From Acidobacteriota bacterium (GTDB lineage: Bacteria > Acidobacteriota > UBA6911 > RPQK01 > DATIPO01): DNA of 13,593 nucleotides. The translations under genes were made by a program, and so were the position numbers. Every line of letters begins with the position of its first letter. The first letter of the stretch is position 1. Below the pieces are notes generated by a model. That model saw only the letters and a list, made by a program, of their open reading frames with translations. It was not told the origin of the DNA and made no database searches. Location: NCBI GenBank assembly GCA_028277865.1, contig JANQFM010000437.1:1-13593 (forward strand), read 5' to 3'. Positions 6,906 through 13,593 of this stretch are shown piece by piece.

Positions 6906-8051
6906 TCACCCGCCCCGGCGCAGGCGGCGGATTCCCTTTCCCAGCAGCGGAAAGTTCAGAAGGCGGTTGCGCAGGCGGATGGTCAAGGTTTGGTTGAACC
7001 GGTCGAGTTCTTCGAGCAGGCGCTTGGATTGCCCTTCCCGTTCACGCAGGGCCGAGCCAAGCCATTTCAGGTATCGGCTGGATTCTTGGAGTTCGGCAAC
7101 CGGGTCGCAGACGGCTTTGCCGTGGTCTTTCAGGGCCGATCGATAAACCTGCAAGATACGGTCCACCGCAGCTTCGCAGCCGGCCTCGGAGCGGATCCGG
7201 GCGGAGACCTGTGCGGCGTCCTCGGCGTCGTATCGGTCGATCTCTGCAATCAGGCTCTCGACAGTCAGCGGGCGGTCCAGGCAGGAAAGGCCCAGGTTGA
7301 AGCGCCTGAGGCGATCGAGGTTGTTGCTGCTGACCATGGGGCCCAGGTCCGAGTAGTCGCATAGTAGTACCGAGGCGCCCACGGCCAAGGACTCCAGTGC
7401 GGCCCTCCCCTTGGCAAGAATCAGGTCATATTGAATGAGCTTCTTCTCGGGATGCCGACAAGTTTTTCCCGAGGCCATCCCCAGCAACTCCAGCTTCACT
7501 CCTCGGCGGCGGCAGGCTTCCCGAATGATGGGGATGCGGTCCCCTGCCAGCGTATTGCTGAAGACGGCCGCACTGCGGGGACGTTCGGGGAGCGGCCCGC
7601 GTGGGCGGAAGCGGTTGAGGTCGACGAAGTTCAAAACCACTGTGACCCTGTCCGGGCCGACGCCCGCTGAGTCGAACACACGCCGGGCGCAGTTGTGGTC
7701 CACGGCGACGTAGCGGTAGATGCGGGGAAAGCGGGGCGGTGTTTCCTCCCAGGGAACGGTGCCGTGGCAAAAAAAGACTGCCGGCGTCCCTGTGAAGTGC
7801 ATCAGGGCGCAGAGCGTCTCCATGTGGTGTTGCCCATGGATGATGTCGGGGACGAAGGGGACCGCCTGCAAATCGTCGCAAACCGTGAGGCCGGCTTGCT
7901 TCAAATCTTCGGCCACCTGGCCCGGCCGCGTGCTGTAAGCAACCGGGTGGTGGCCTCTTTCTTGCAGTGAAAGCGCCACATCACGCACGTAAAGCTCGCT
8001 GCCGGAACGGAAGTCCAGGGTCTTGTTGGTCATGAGAATCTTGTATTTCAT
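6906..8051 (-). CDS. GT4-like glycosyltransferase
   Basis: It is predicted to transfer a sugar from a nucleotide donor to a lipid, glycan or small-molecule acceptor, as a GT-B fold enzyme of the GT4 type. It has 381 residues. The N-terminal half has the opening strand KILMTNKTLDFRSGSELYV with the acceptor-side G-S-E-L pattern and IIHGQHH. The hinge NFVDLNRFRPR (141-151) corresponds to the common N-G-V-D-x-x-R-F-x-P. The donor-side motif is AKGRAALESLAVGASVLLCD, with the family glutamate at E220. The C-terminus (about 325-381) is basic and helical and may touch the membrane. The acceptor is unknown. It is transcribed away from the PIG-L-like gene at 8178, a common pairing for glycoconjugate enzymes. 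The start at 8051 has no clear Shine-Dalgarno; a TACAAT box lies at 8070-8075. Confidence 0.8.
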   Translation of the reverse strand: MKYKILMTNKTLDFRSGSELYVRDVALSLQERGHHPVAYSTRPGQVAEDLKQAGLTVCDDLQAVPFVPDIIHGQHHMETLCALMHFTGTPAVFFCHGTVPWEETPPRFPRIYRYVAVDHNCARRVFDSAGVGPDRVTVVLNFVDLNRFRPRGPLPERPRSAAVFSNTLAGDRIPIIREACRRRGVKLELLGMASGKTCRHPEKKLIQYDLILAKGRAALESLAVGASVLLCDYSDLGPMVSSNNLDRLRRFNLGLSCLDRPLTVESLIAEIDRYDAEDAAQVSARIRSEAGCEAAVDRILQVYRSALKDHGKAVCDPVAELQESSRYLKWLGSALREREGQSKRLLEELDRFNQTLTIRLRNRLLNFPLLGKGIRRLRRGG

Positions 8052-8177
8052 TGCGTCATGAAAAAGCTGATTGTAGTATGGCTTTTCTCCGAGGCTGCTG
8101 CCCGCTTACAGTATGCTGTGCATGCTGACCGGCCTCAAGGAGCAGAGATCATTTGATCAAAAGGAGGCGCGCATATC

Positions 8178-8957
8178 ATGAGTCGATCCCCGTGGGATGA
8201 CCCCTCGGCCTTGATCATCGCCCATCCCGGACATGAACTCTTTGTTTCCGCCTGGTTGCGCAGCAGCAGTCCGCTGGTTTTCATCTTGACGGACGGCTCA
8301 GGCCGAAGCTCTGCTCCCCGGGTCGAGACCTCTCGCCGGATTGTGGAATCGGTCGGCGGGCGGGCGGGTCCTGTTTTCGGGCCTTGCAGCGACCGTTCGA
8401 TCTACCAGGCTGTTCTGGACGGCAATACCAGCCTCTTCAGCGGATTGGCCCAAGAGATCGCCCAGGCCTTGCTGGCTGGCGGAATCCGTCGAATTGTGGC
8501 CGACCCCTATGAGCGCCAGTTCCTCTCTCACGACCTTTGCAGCCTGATTGCCAGTGCCGCCGCAGGCCGGGCAGAACTCTCCGGCAGTGATCCCATTCTG
8601 CGTTTTGCCTACCCCATGTTCGGCTACCATGGCAGCCGGGAACCAGCCCCGCTGGGAGAGAGAATTCGATTCCGGCTGGACGACGAAGGCTTGGACTGGA
8701 AGATCCGTTCCGCCCGGTCCTTTCCGGATCCCGAGCTGCAAAAGGAAGTGGACGAGTTGATCGCCCAACGCGGACTGGACGGGCTTCGCAAGGAGAGCCT
8801 TGTTCCCGTCAGCCCGGAAAGCGGCTTCCAAGATGCCGAATCGGAGCCCCCAAACTACGAAAGGCATGGCGAAAAGCTGGTCTCCCAAGGGCACTACCAA
8901 GATGTGATCCGCTACCGGGATCATGTCTTGCCGCTGGCGGAAATGCTGAGGGCATGA
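8178..8957 (+). CDS. PIG-L/LmbE-like protein with altered metal/catalytic motif
   Basis: PIG-L proteins are zinc-dependent deacetylases of N-acetylated sugars (MshB, GlcNAc-PI deacetylase). This 259-residue protein keeps the early strand and motif position as LIIAHPGHE (12-20), the FILTDGSG turn (35-42) and a distal histidine in FLSHDL (H118). The canonical A-H-P-D-D-E is changed: the aspartate that acts as general base is G18, and the aspartate zinc ligand is H19. The C-terminus (YERHGEKLVSQGHYQDVIRY) looks like a conserved feature rather than decay. It may bind metal through H16/H19/H118 but use a different chemistry or serve as a non-hydrolytic binder. AAGGAGG at 8161-8167, 10 bases before the ATG, fixes the start. 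It diverges from the glycosyltransferase gene. Confidence 0.75.
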   Translation: MSRSPWDDPSALIIAHPGHELFVSAWLRSSSPLVFILTDGSGRSSAPRVETSRRIVESVGGRAGPVFGPCSDRSIYQAVLDGNTSLFSGLAQEIAQALLAGGIRRIVADPYERQFLSHDLCSLIASAAAGRAELSGSDPILRFAYPMFGYHGSREPAPLGERIRFRLDDEGLDWKIRSARSFPDPELQKEVDELIAQRGLDGLRKESLVPVSPESGFQDAESEPPNYERHGEKLVSQGHYQDVIRYRDHVLPLAEMLRA

Positions 8958-8991
8958 GCACCCCCGGGCAGCCGGGCCTGAAACACCTCAT

Positions 8992-9035
8992 CCCGGAGCG
9001 GATCTCTTGCGATTTTGCGTGAGGTCTGCTCCGGG
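8992..9035 (+). terminator. Hairpin downstream of the PIG-L-like gene
   Basis: CCCGGAGCGGATCTC (8992-9006) pairs with GAGGTCTGCTCCGGG (9021-9035) with two imperfect positions and a 14-base loop. It lies 34 bp after the stop. No T-run follows, so terminator function is probable from position only. It abuts repeat copy B. Confidence 0.5.
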
Positions 9036-9200
9036 CTAGGCCGCTAGGGTTTCAGGGTTCTTCACGATTGAGCCAGATTTGGCTGCGAGGGGTCCGGCGG
9101 CGGTCAGGGGTTCCGGGTTCCGGGCTCCAGGTCCCCGGTTCCGGATTCCAGAGTCCGGATCCGGAAAACCCGGAACCCGGAACCCGGAACCTGGAACCCG
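9035..9200. repeat. 166-bp interspersed repeat, copy B
   Basis: This is a same-orientation copy of 6723-6888 with equal length. Here the right arm holds a near-perfect tandem of CCCGGAA units (9170-9191), and the left arm (about 9109-9126) has the complementary GGTTCCGGGTTCC, giving a strong fold-back. It sits between the converging 3' ends of the PIG-L-like gene and the cysteine-rich peptide gene. Confidence 0.92.
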
Positions 9201-9246
9201 CAATCCTTCTGCGGTCGGTCTGAGGCGCTGCCTCGCTAGACCTGGG

Positions 9247-9498
9247 TTAGAGGCAGAGCCCGAAACAGCGGATCCCGGTAAAGACCCACTGGCCGCCAAT
9301 GCACTGAAAGCGCTCGAACTCGTTCTTGGGCAAGGCGCCGCAGCACCCGCCGGTGGGTTCGAATTTCAGCTGGCCTTCCGTGCATGACTCGAAGGCCAGC
9401 ACGCCTCCGGTTCCAAGAGCGGCCAGTGCTACAACCACGACCAACGCAAAGGCGAAGGTCGCCTTTGCGATACGACTCAGGTTCGATGCCATATCCAT
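9247..9498 (-). CDS. Small secreted six-cysteine peptide, unknown function
   Basis: From ATG 9498 it encodes 83 residues. AAGGAG lies 7 bases upstream, which selects this ATG over the in-frame start at 9573 and the ATG at 9492. Residues 1-35 are a signal peptide: basic N-region (SRIAK), long hydrophobic core (TFAFALVVVVALAALGTGGV) and probable cleavage after VLA. The mature part of ~48 residues has six cysteines (39, 52, 53, 66, 78, 82) in the pattern C-x12-CC-x12-C-x11-C-x3-C, enough for three disulfides as in knottin-like folds. I do not recognise a named family. There is no immunity or transport gene beside it. A sigma-70-like promoter lies just upstream. It could be an exported toxin, inhibitor, signal or simply a small structural protein. 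Confidence 0.72.
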   Translation of the reverse strand: MDMASNLSRIAKATFAFALVVVVALAALGTGGVLAFESCTEGQLKFEPTGGCCGALPKNEFERFQCIGGQWVFTGIRCFGLCL

Positions 9499-9532
9499 TT
9501 CATAACTCCTTGAAGAAATTTGTAATGGCCAT

Positions 9533-9561
9533 ATTTTAATGGAAACTGGCCAAGAATTCAA
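9533..9561 (-). promoter_or_regulatory. Putative sigma-70 promoter of the six-cysteine peptide
   Basis: On the minus strand TTGAAT (9556-9561) and TAAAAT (9533-9538) are 17 bases apart, matching consensus at four and five of six positions. Transcription would begin near 9526, leaving a leader of about 28 bases that contains AAGGAG. The stretch is clearly more AT-rich than its surroundings. An inverted GGCCA/TGGCC pair overlaps the promoter and might be an operator. Confidence 0.55.
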
Positions 9562-9748
9562 TAATTCCTGCAATTACTCTGTATTCTACGTCAGGTGAGG
9601 GATTTAGGCTTTTCCATCAAACCGGCAGACGAGTGCTTACCGAAAAAACCTGCTTTTGCGGCAGCCTCTTCAGGGACAAGAAGGGATCATCCCTGATTCG
9701 TGGCCAGACTTGCGAAGCCTGCCCTGCAATCAGGCTGTCGGACGACAT

Positions 9749-10378
9749 TCACGCTACTTCGAGATCCTGCTTTTTTTGATTCTTGCTCCAGCGTGGGAGG
9801 AAGCGGGGAACTCGTCGGCAATAGTCCTCGTACTGCCCGCCAAACCTCTCCCGCAATTCCTTTTCCTCCAGGTTCACAATGAGGAAGATGGCGCACAGGC
9901 TGACGATGTAGAGGACGTAAACGGCCAGATAGTTGATGATCAGGGCGTAGGCCAGCATCCCCACCATGCCCTCCAGGTAGCGCGGATGGCGGATGTGGGC
10001 GTAGATGCCCTCGGTGAGCAGCTTTTGCGGATGGCCCTGCGGCGACAGTTCGGGCACTCCCACCAGAATGCGGGCGGTCAGCTGTTTTTTGCGTTGCCAG
10101 GCCAGAACCAAGGAGGCGGCCAAAATCAAGGCGCCCAGTCCGATCAGCCGGTAGTCGGTGCCGAACTCCACCGCCAGAAGGGGCCGGCGAAGCTGGTAAA
10201 GCCCCACCATGCACACGACGTAAAGGACGGCCAGCACGGTGTAGGTCCGGGTTGGCCCCAGCCGTCTCCAAATGTGGATAAAAGGATGCACGATCAGCCA
10301 GAAGAGCAGCGCGGGAGGAACGCTGATCAACATCAGCACTGCCAGGACGTATCGGACGCTATCCATAGTAGGGCTCAT
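9749..10378 (-). CDS. Isoprenylcysteine carboxyl methyltransferase (ICMT/PEMT-like) family membrane protein
   Basis: The family consists of integral membrane methyltransferases that use S-adenosylmethionine on lipids or prenylated/small hydrophobic substrates; bacterial members mostly have unknown substrates. The 209-residue product has about five hydrophobic segments (roughly 8-30, 45-62, 77-95, 138-152 and 153-170). The family signature is present in the C-terminal third: the RHPRYL motif (130-135), then the acidic EEKEL (171-175) and YEDYCRRVPRFLP (183-195), which together form the cofactor site in the family. The start is uncertain: ATG 10378 and ATG 10366 both lack a clear Shine-Dalgarno, and a TTG at 10504 would add a non-membrane leader. 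It is divergent from the ATPase gene. Confidence 0.82.
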   Translation of the reverse strand: MSPTMDSVRYVLAVLMLISVPPALLFWLIVHPFIHIWRRLGPTRTYTVLAVLYVVCMVGLYQLRRPLLAVEFGTDYRLIGLGALILAASLVLAWQRKKQLTARILVGVPELSPQGHPQKLLTEGIYAHIRHPRYLEGMVGMLAYALIINYLAVYVLYIVSLCAIFLIVNLEEKELRERFGGQYEDYCRRVPRFLPRWSKNQKKQDLEVA

Positions 10379-10504
10379 TTTGACACGCTGTACTTGCCCG
10401 CCGGAAATCTGAACTTCATCGAACAGGTTCTGGGAGGCATTCTGCCTGTCCTCAAAAGGGTAACGATCCAGGCCGCCAGCAGGTCTCCCTTTCTTCTGTG
10501 ACAA

Positions 10505-10535
10505 ATTTGAAATTCAATTTCAGATCTGTCAAAAT
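10505..10535. promoter_or_regulatory. Overlapping divergent promoter-like elements
   Basis: On the plus strand TTGAAA (10507-10512) is 17 bases from CAAAAT (10530-10535); transcription would start close to the ATG at 10544. On the minus strand a perfect TTGACA (10527-10532) is followed after 16 bases by TCAAAT (10505-10510), serving the methyltransferase gene. The two share the same AT-rich 31 bp, so they would compete for polymerase. Confidence 0.4.
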
Positions 10536-10543
10536 ACCCGCCT

Positions 10544-11722
10544 ATGCTGATTCCTCGCCATGCGCGCCGGAACATCGAGCGGTTTCTGGACGGATACCCT
10601 GCTATTGCTGTCACCGGACCCCGTCAGTCGGGCAAGACCACACTGGTGCAGGCCATGTTTAAGGACCGTCCCTATGTCTCTCTGGAAGATCTGGACCAGC
10701 AGGGTTTTGCCGAAAGCGATCCCAGGCGCTTCCTGGAGCAATTCCCTGACGGAGCTGTGTTGGATGAGGCGCAACGCTGTCCGGCCCTTTTTTCCTACCT
10801 GCAGACTCGTATGGACGCTGAAAAGCGGATGGGCCGTTGGATCCTGACTGGTTCGCAGCAGTTCGGACTCCTCTCAGGCATCTCCCAGAGCCTGGCCGGG
10901 CGGGTATCCTTGCTGCCCTTGCTTCCTTTTTCCCTGGCAGAGTTGCAGGCGGTCGAAGGGGCATCGGGCAAATTGGAGGAATTGCTTTGGCAAGGCCTTT
11001 ATCCGCCCATTTATGACCGCAAACTCGACCCTGCTGTCTGGTACGCCAACTACGTGCGCACTTACTTGGAGCGTGACGTGCGCCAGATGGTCCAGGTGCG
11101 CGACCTGAGCACTTTTCAGCGCTTCATCCGCATGTGCGCTGCCCGTACCGGGCAACAGCTCAACCTGACTTCGCTGGGCAACGACTGCGGAGTCACCTCC
11201 AACACCGCCAAAGCCTGGCTCTCCGTCCTGGAGGCCAGCTACATCGTCCATTTGCTGCAGCCCCATCACCGCAATTTCCGTAAGCGCCTCACCAAGTCCC
11301 CCAAGCTTTATTTCTATGACACCGGGCTGGCAGCCTGGCTGATGGGGATCGAAACCCCCGGTCAGCTAGCCATTCATGCTCAGCGCGGAGCGCTCTTCGA
11401 GACTTGGGCAGTCAGCGAATTGCTCAAGCGGCGCCTGCACGGCGGGCTGACATCCAACCTTTATTACTGGAGGAGTCGAAGCGGGCAGGAAATAGACGTG
11501 CTGATCGAAAAGGGCGAGACCCTCATCCCAATGGAATTCAAGTCCGGACAGACTCTGACCTCTGACTTTTTTAAGCCCCTGGAAGATTGGCTGGCATTGG
11601 CAGGGGAGTCTGCGGGACGTGCTTACCTGGTGTACGGAGGCGACCAGCGCCAGAGCCGGACGATTGCCGAAGCAGTCCCCTGGCAGAGAATCTCCGAACT
11701 GACCCAGGTGGCGATGCCTTGA
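10544..11722 (+). CDS. AAA-type ATP-binding protein with DUF4143 domain
   Basis: A large, widespread family of ATPases with poorly known function, often variable between strains. This one is complete at 392 residues. The N-terminal ATPase half has Walker A GPRQSGKT (25-32), Walker B AVLDEAQ (71-77, D74/E75) and a sensor-like LTGSQQF (101-107). The C-terminal DUF4143 half contains a winged-helix-like part (LTSLGNDCGVTSNTAKAWL) and a restriction-nuclease-like pattern: E286 (GALFE), D318 (GQEIDVL) and E331-F-K333, as in PD-(D/E)XK enzymes. No Shine-Dalgarno precedes ATG 10544, and a promoter-like pair would start transcription within a few bases of it, so the mRNA may be leaderless. No toxin or antitoxin partner gene is adjacent. 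Confidence 0.92.
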   Translation: MLIPRHARRNIERFLDGYPAIAVTGPRQSGKTTLVQAMFKDRPYVSLEDLDQQGFAESDPRRFLEQFPDGAVLDEAQRCPALFSYLQTRMDAEKRMGRWILTGSQQFGLLSGISQSLAGRVSLLPLLPFSLAELQAVEGASGKLEELLWQGLYPPIYDRKLDPAVWYANYVRTYLERDVRQMVQVRDLSTFQRFIRMCAARTGQQLNLTSLGNDCGVTSNTAKAWLSVLEASYIVHLLQPHHRNFRKRLTKSPKLYFYDTGLAAWLMGIETPGQLAIHAQRGALFETWAVSELLKRRLHGGLTSNLYYWRSRSGQEIDVLIEKGETLIPMEFKSGQTLTSDFFKPLEDWLALAGESAGRAYLVYGGDQRQSRTIAEAVPWQRISELTQVAMP

Positions 11723-12024
11723 AGTTCGCTTTCGTACACGGATTCGGTTAGCCTGCCTGGCCACTACGGGCATGCCCCAAACCCGTCCTAATACTGCTGA
11801 CTTGACGGAAGCACGTGGCATGAAGCCTGGGCTCCCCTCCTTGCAGCGGCTCGTATTCCCCAATCGCATTTTGCGCTTCGGCGGGCATTGGCGGGCTGCT
11901 TCAGTTGACAAAACCCTCAAAATCTTATCGAATGGCGAACTATCTGATACAACTTGGCATCTGATGTTGCCAGTGTCCGTCCGACCAAGGGCAGGACGAA
12001 ATGGCAGTCGAGAGGAAAGCACCT
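11723..12024. other. 302-bp intergenic leader of the TPR-MbnH unit, no gene seen
   Basis: No coding frame on either strand is convincing; a long minus-strand frame here also overlaps the ATPase and is taken as a shadow. A perfect -35 hexamer TTGACA lies at 11905-11910 with TCGAAT 17 bases on (11928-11933, four of six). If used it would give a leader of about 85 bases before the TPR gene. No riboswitch or terminator was recognised. Confidence 0.4.
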
Positions 12025-12705
12025 ATGAAAAAAACCGGATTGGCGATCATCGCCCTCGCTTTTGCGGCAGTGGCCGTTCCAACCCTTTTGGCCAGCAGCA
12101 GCCGCCCCGCCAGCGGTCCTCCCCGAGTCGACCGCGCTCCCGAATTGACTCCTCAGCAGAAGGCGGTCAATCATTACAATCGTGGATTGAAGAACCGCGA
12201 CAAAGCCTTCAAACATGAAGAAAAAGCCCGCCAGGCCTCGGCCGAAGCAAAGCGCCGCAAAGAATTGGACAAGGCACAAAAGCAATTCACCAAGGCCATC
12301 AAGGAGTATCGCAGCGCAATCAAGCTGGTGGACGGTTTTTATCAGGCCTACAGCAGCCTGGGCTACGCCCTGCGGCGCACCGGCAATTTCGAGGAATCTC
12401 TGCAAGCCTATGACCAGGCTCTGGCGATCAACCCCAACTATGTCGAGGCCATTGAGTACCGCGCTGAAGCCTACCTGGGCCTCGACCGGCTGGAGGACGC
12501 CAAGTCGGCCTATCTGCTGCTGGTTAGACAGGACAAGGAGCAGGCCGGCAAGCTGCTGGCAGCCATGAAGGACTGGATCGAGCAGCGCCGGGAAGACGAA
12601 CGTGTCGACGCCGCAACGCTGGACGAGTTCGCTCAATGGGTGGCCGAACGTGACGGCATCGCTCAGACAACCGCCAAACCCGCATCAAGCTGGGGCAGTT
12701 GGTAG
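12025..12705 (+). CDS. Exported tetratricopeptide (TPR) repeat protein
   Basis: A probable periplasmic scaffold protein that binds other proteins through TPR helices. From ATG 12025 it has 226 residues. The alternative ATG at 12001 would add eight residues; 12025 is preferred because MKKTGLAIIALAFAAVAVPT then forms a normal Sec signal peptide and GAGG lies about 9 bases upstream. After a proline-rich linker (25-45) comes a degenerate TPR with a lysine-rich coiled insertion (43-103), then two good TPRs: YSSLGYALRRTGNFEESLQA with its second helix (109-138) and the one beginning YVEAIEYRAEAYLGL (139-170). It is followed after 19 bp by the MbnH-like gene on the same strand, so the two are probably co-transcribed and may act together outside the cytoplasm. 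Confidence 0.85.
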   Translation: MKKTGLAIIALAFAAVAVPTLLASSSRPASGPPRVDRAPELTPQQKAVNHYNRGLKNRDKAFKHEEKARQASAEAKRRKELDKAQKQFTKAIKEYRSAIKLVDGFYQAYSSLGYALRRTGNFEESLQAYDQALAINPNYVEAIEYRAEAYLGLDRLEDAKSAYLLLVRQDKEQAGKLLAAMKDWIEQRREDERVDAATLDEFAQWVAERDGIAQTTAKPASSWGSW

Positions 12706-12724
12706 CAGATCATGCCGGATCCGG

Positions 12725-13593
12725 ATGTCTTTCCGGCTCCGGCTCATTCTTTGCCTCCTGACTCTGAGCCTGCTTGCGGCTTGCCAGAGGCGTCCGGCGG
12801 GCGCTGTTGGTGTCGAGGACCTCAATCCGCACCGCGACTCCTACCCCTGGAGGCTTCCTCAGGGCTTCCCCCCTCCGCCGGTTCCGGCAGACAATCCCGT
12901 CACGCTGGAAAAGGTCGAACTGGGGCGGAGGCTTTTTTACGACACCCGCTTGTCGGGCAACGGGAGCTATTCCTGCGCCAGCTGCCACCGGCCTGAACTG
13001 GCTTTCAGCGACGGGCTTGCCCGGGCAGTCGGTTCGACGGGCCAGTTGCATCCGCGCAGCGCCATGTCGCTGGCCAACGTGGGCTACAACTCCACCCTGA
13101 CCTGGGCCGACGCCAGATTGCGCAGGCTGGAGGATCAGGCCGGTATCCCCATGTTCAACCAGAGTCCGGTGGAACTGGGGCTGGCAGGGCGCTTGGACGA
13201 GTCTCTCGAACGGCTTTCTTCCGATCCCCGATATGTCGAGCTGTTCGGCGAGGCATTTCCCCGTCAGGCCGGGGAGATATCGCTGCGAGCCGTTCGGCAG
13301 GCCCTGGCTACCTTCCAGCGGACGCTGCTTTCGATGGATTCCCCTTACGACCGCTATGTCTACAGCGCTGAGAGCGCCGCCTTGCCCGATTCGGCGCGCC
13401 GGGGAATGCAGCTCTTTTTCTCGGACGATCTGGCCTGCTCCCGGTGTCACGCCGGATTCAACTTCTCCGGTCCTGTGCAGGAAAGGAAGCAACCGCAACC
13501 GCCGGCAGTCTTTCACAACACCGGGCTCTACAACCTGGACGGTAGGGGAAGCTATCCCTCCAGTGATACAGGACTGCACAAGCTGACCAAACG
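12725..13593 (+). CDS. MbnH/MauG-like di-heme lipoprotein (partial, runs off window end)
   Basis: The bacterial di-heme peroxidase superfamily includes cytochrome c peroxidase, MauG and MbnH. MbnH oxidises a tryptophan of its partner MbnP to kynurenine, which then helps bind copper. The frame is open from ATG 12725 to the right edge (289 codons). Residues 1-20 are a lipoprotein signal with lipobox LAAC (C20). Two c-type heme sites follow, CASCH (84-88) and CSRCH (238-242). The stretch WRLPQGFPPPPVPADNP, the segment LHPRSAMSLANVGYN and the FHNTGLYNLDGRG motif (263-275) match the MbnH (MXAN_0977-like) branch rather than classical peroxidases, as I know them. W127 lies where the inter-heme tryptophan is expected. 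Spacing of 19 bp behind the TPR gene suggests an operon. The Shine-Dalgarno is weak. No mbnP is inside the window. A plain cytochrome c peroxidase is the alternative. Confidence 0.88.
   Translation, partial: MSFRLRLILCLLTLSLLAACQRRPAGAVGVEDLNPHRDSYPWRLPQGFPPPPVPADNPVTLEKVELGRRLFYDTRLSGNGSYSCASCHRPELAFSDGLARAVGSTGQLHPRSAMSLANVGYNSTLTWADARLRRLEDQAGIPMFNQSPVELGLAGRLDESLERLSSDPRYVELFGEAFPRQAGEISLRAVRQALATFQRTLLSMDSPYDRYVYSAESAALPDSARRGMQLFFSDDLACSRCHAGFNFSGPVQERKQPQPPAVFHNTGLYNLDGRGSYPSSDTGLHKLTK

Noticed and set aside
9036..9299. 87-codon minus-strand frame rich in VPGSGFRVPGF-like text
   Set aside because: It is a translation of repeat copy B; copy A gives a similar peptide (6724-6909), so the similarity comes from the DNA repeat.
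9656..10501. 281-codon plus-strand frame antisense to the membrane methyltransferase
   Set aside because: The minus strand encodes a clear ICMT-type protein with family motifs; the plus-strand reading is histidine- and glutamine-rich shadow text.
11366..12022. 218-codon minus-strand frame
   Set aside because: Half of it is antisense to the well-supported ATPase, and no domain or start signal is visible.
12710..13579. 289-codon minus-strand frame opposite the di-heme gene
   Set aside because: The plus-strand frame 2 has a lipobox and two heme motifs and is open to the window end, so the minus frame is a shadow.

Overview
The window looks like chromosomal DNA of a GC-rich, free-living Gram-negative bacterium. 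Supporting signs are several Sec signal peptides, one lipoprotein lipobox, a Shine-Dalgarno of the GGAGG type before several genes, and many short interspersed repeats. The mix of genes (S9 peptidase, DUF4143-type ATPase, MbnH-type di-heme protein, variant PIG-L protein) and the palindromic intergenic repeats resemble what I know from Acidobacteriota. Planctomycetota or Verrucomicrobiota cannot be excluded. This placement is inference.

Layout. 1-67 holds the tail of an upstream gene, closed by a GC hairpin. 39-704 is a small sigma-70/ECF-like factor with no convincing in-frame start. 705-1225 has no gene but carries a ~280-bp imperfect palindrome built from two inverted ~100-bp repeat units. 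1226-2539 (-) is a class III PLP aminotransferase, and 2781-2868 (-) is tRNA-Leu(CAG). 3156-3857 (+) is an unknown secreted helical protein, convergent with an S9 prolyl-oligopeptidase-type exopeptidase at 3932-6037 (-); a hairpin of dispersed-repeat sequence lies between them. 6193-6651 (-) is a stand-alone CheX-like phosphatase and 6906-8051 (-) a GT4-like glycosyltransferase. Divergent from the latter is a PIG-L/LmbE-like protein with altered catalytic residues (8178-8957, +).

The right part has an 83-residue secreted six-cysteine peptide (9247-9498, -) with a good promoter, an isoprenylcysteine-methyltransferase-like membrane protein (9749-10378, -), a divergent AAA/DUF4143 ATPase (10544-11722, +), and then an apparent operon: an exported TPR protein (12025-12705, +) followed 19 bp later by an MbnH/MauG-like di-heme lipoprotein that runs off the window end (12725-13593, +).

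The genes do not form one pathway. Most are single transcription units separated by repeat-filled spacers. The points most worth following are the MbnH-type gene (whose usual partner MbnP, a copper protein with a kynurenine ligand, would be expected just outside the window), the small cysteine-rich secreted peptide, the PIG-L protein that lacks the canonical base, and three families of intergenic repeats, including two 166-bp copies 2.3 kb apart at about 94% identity.
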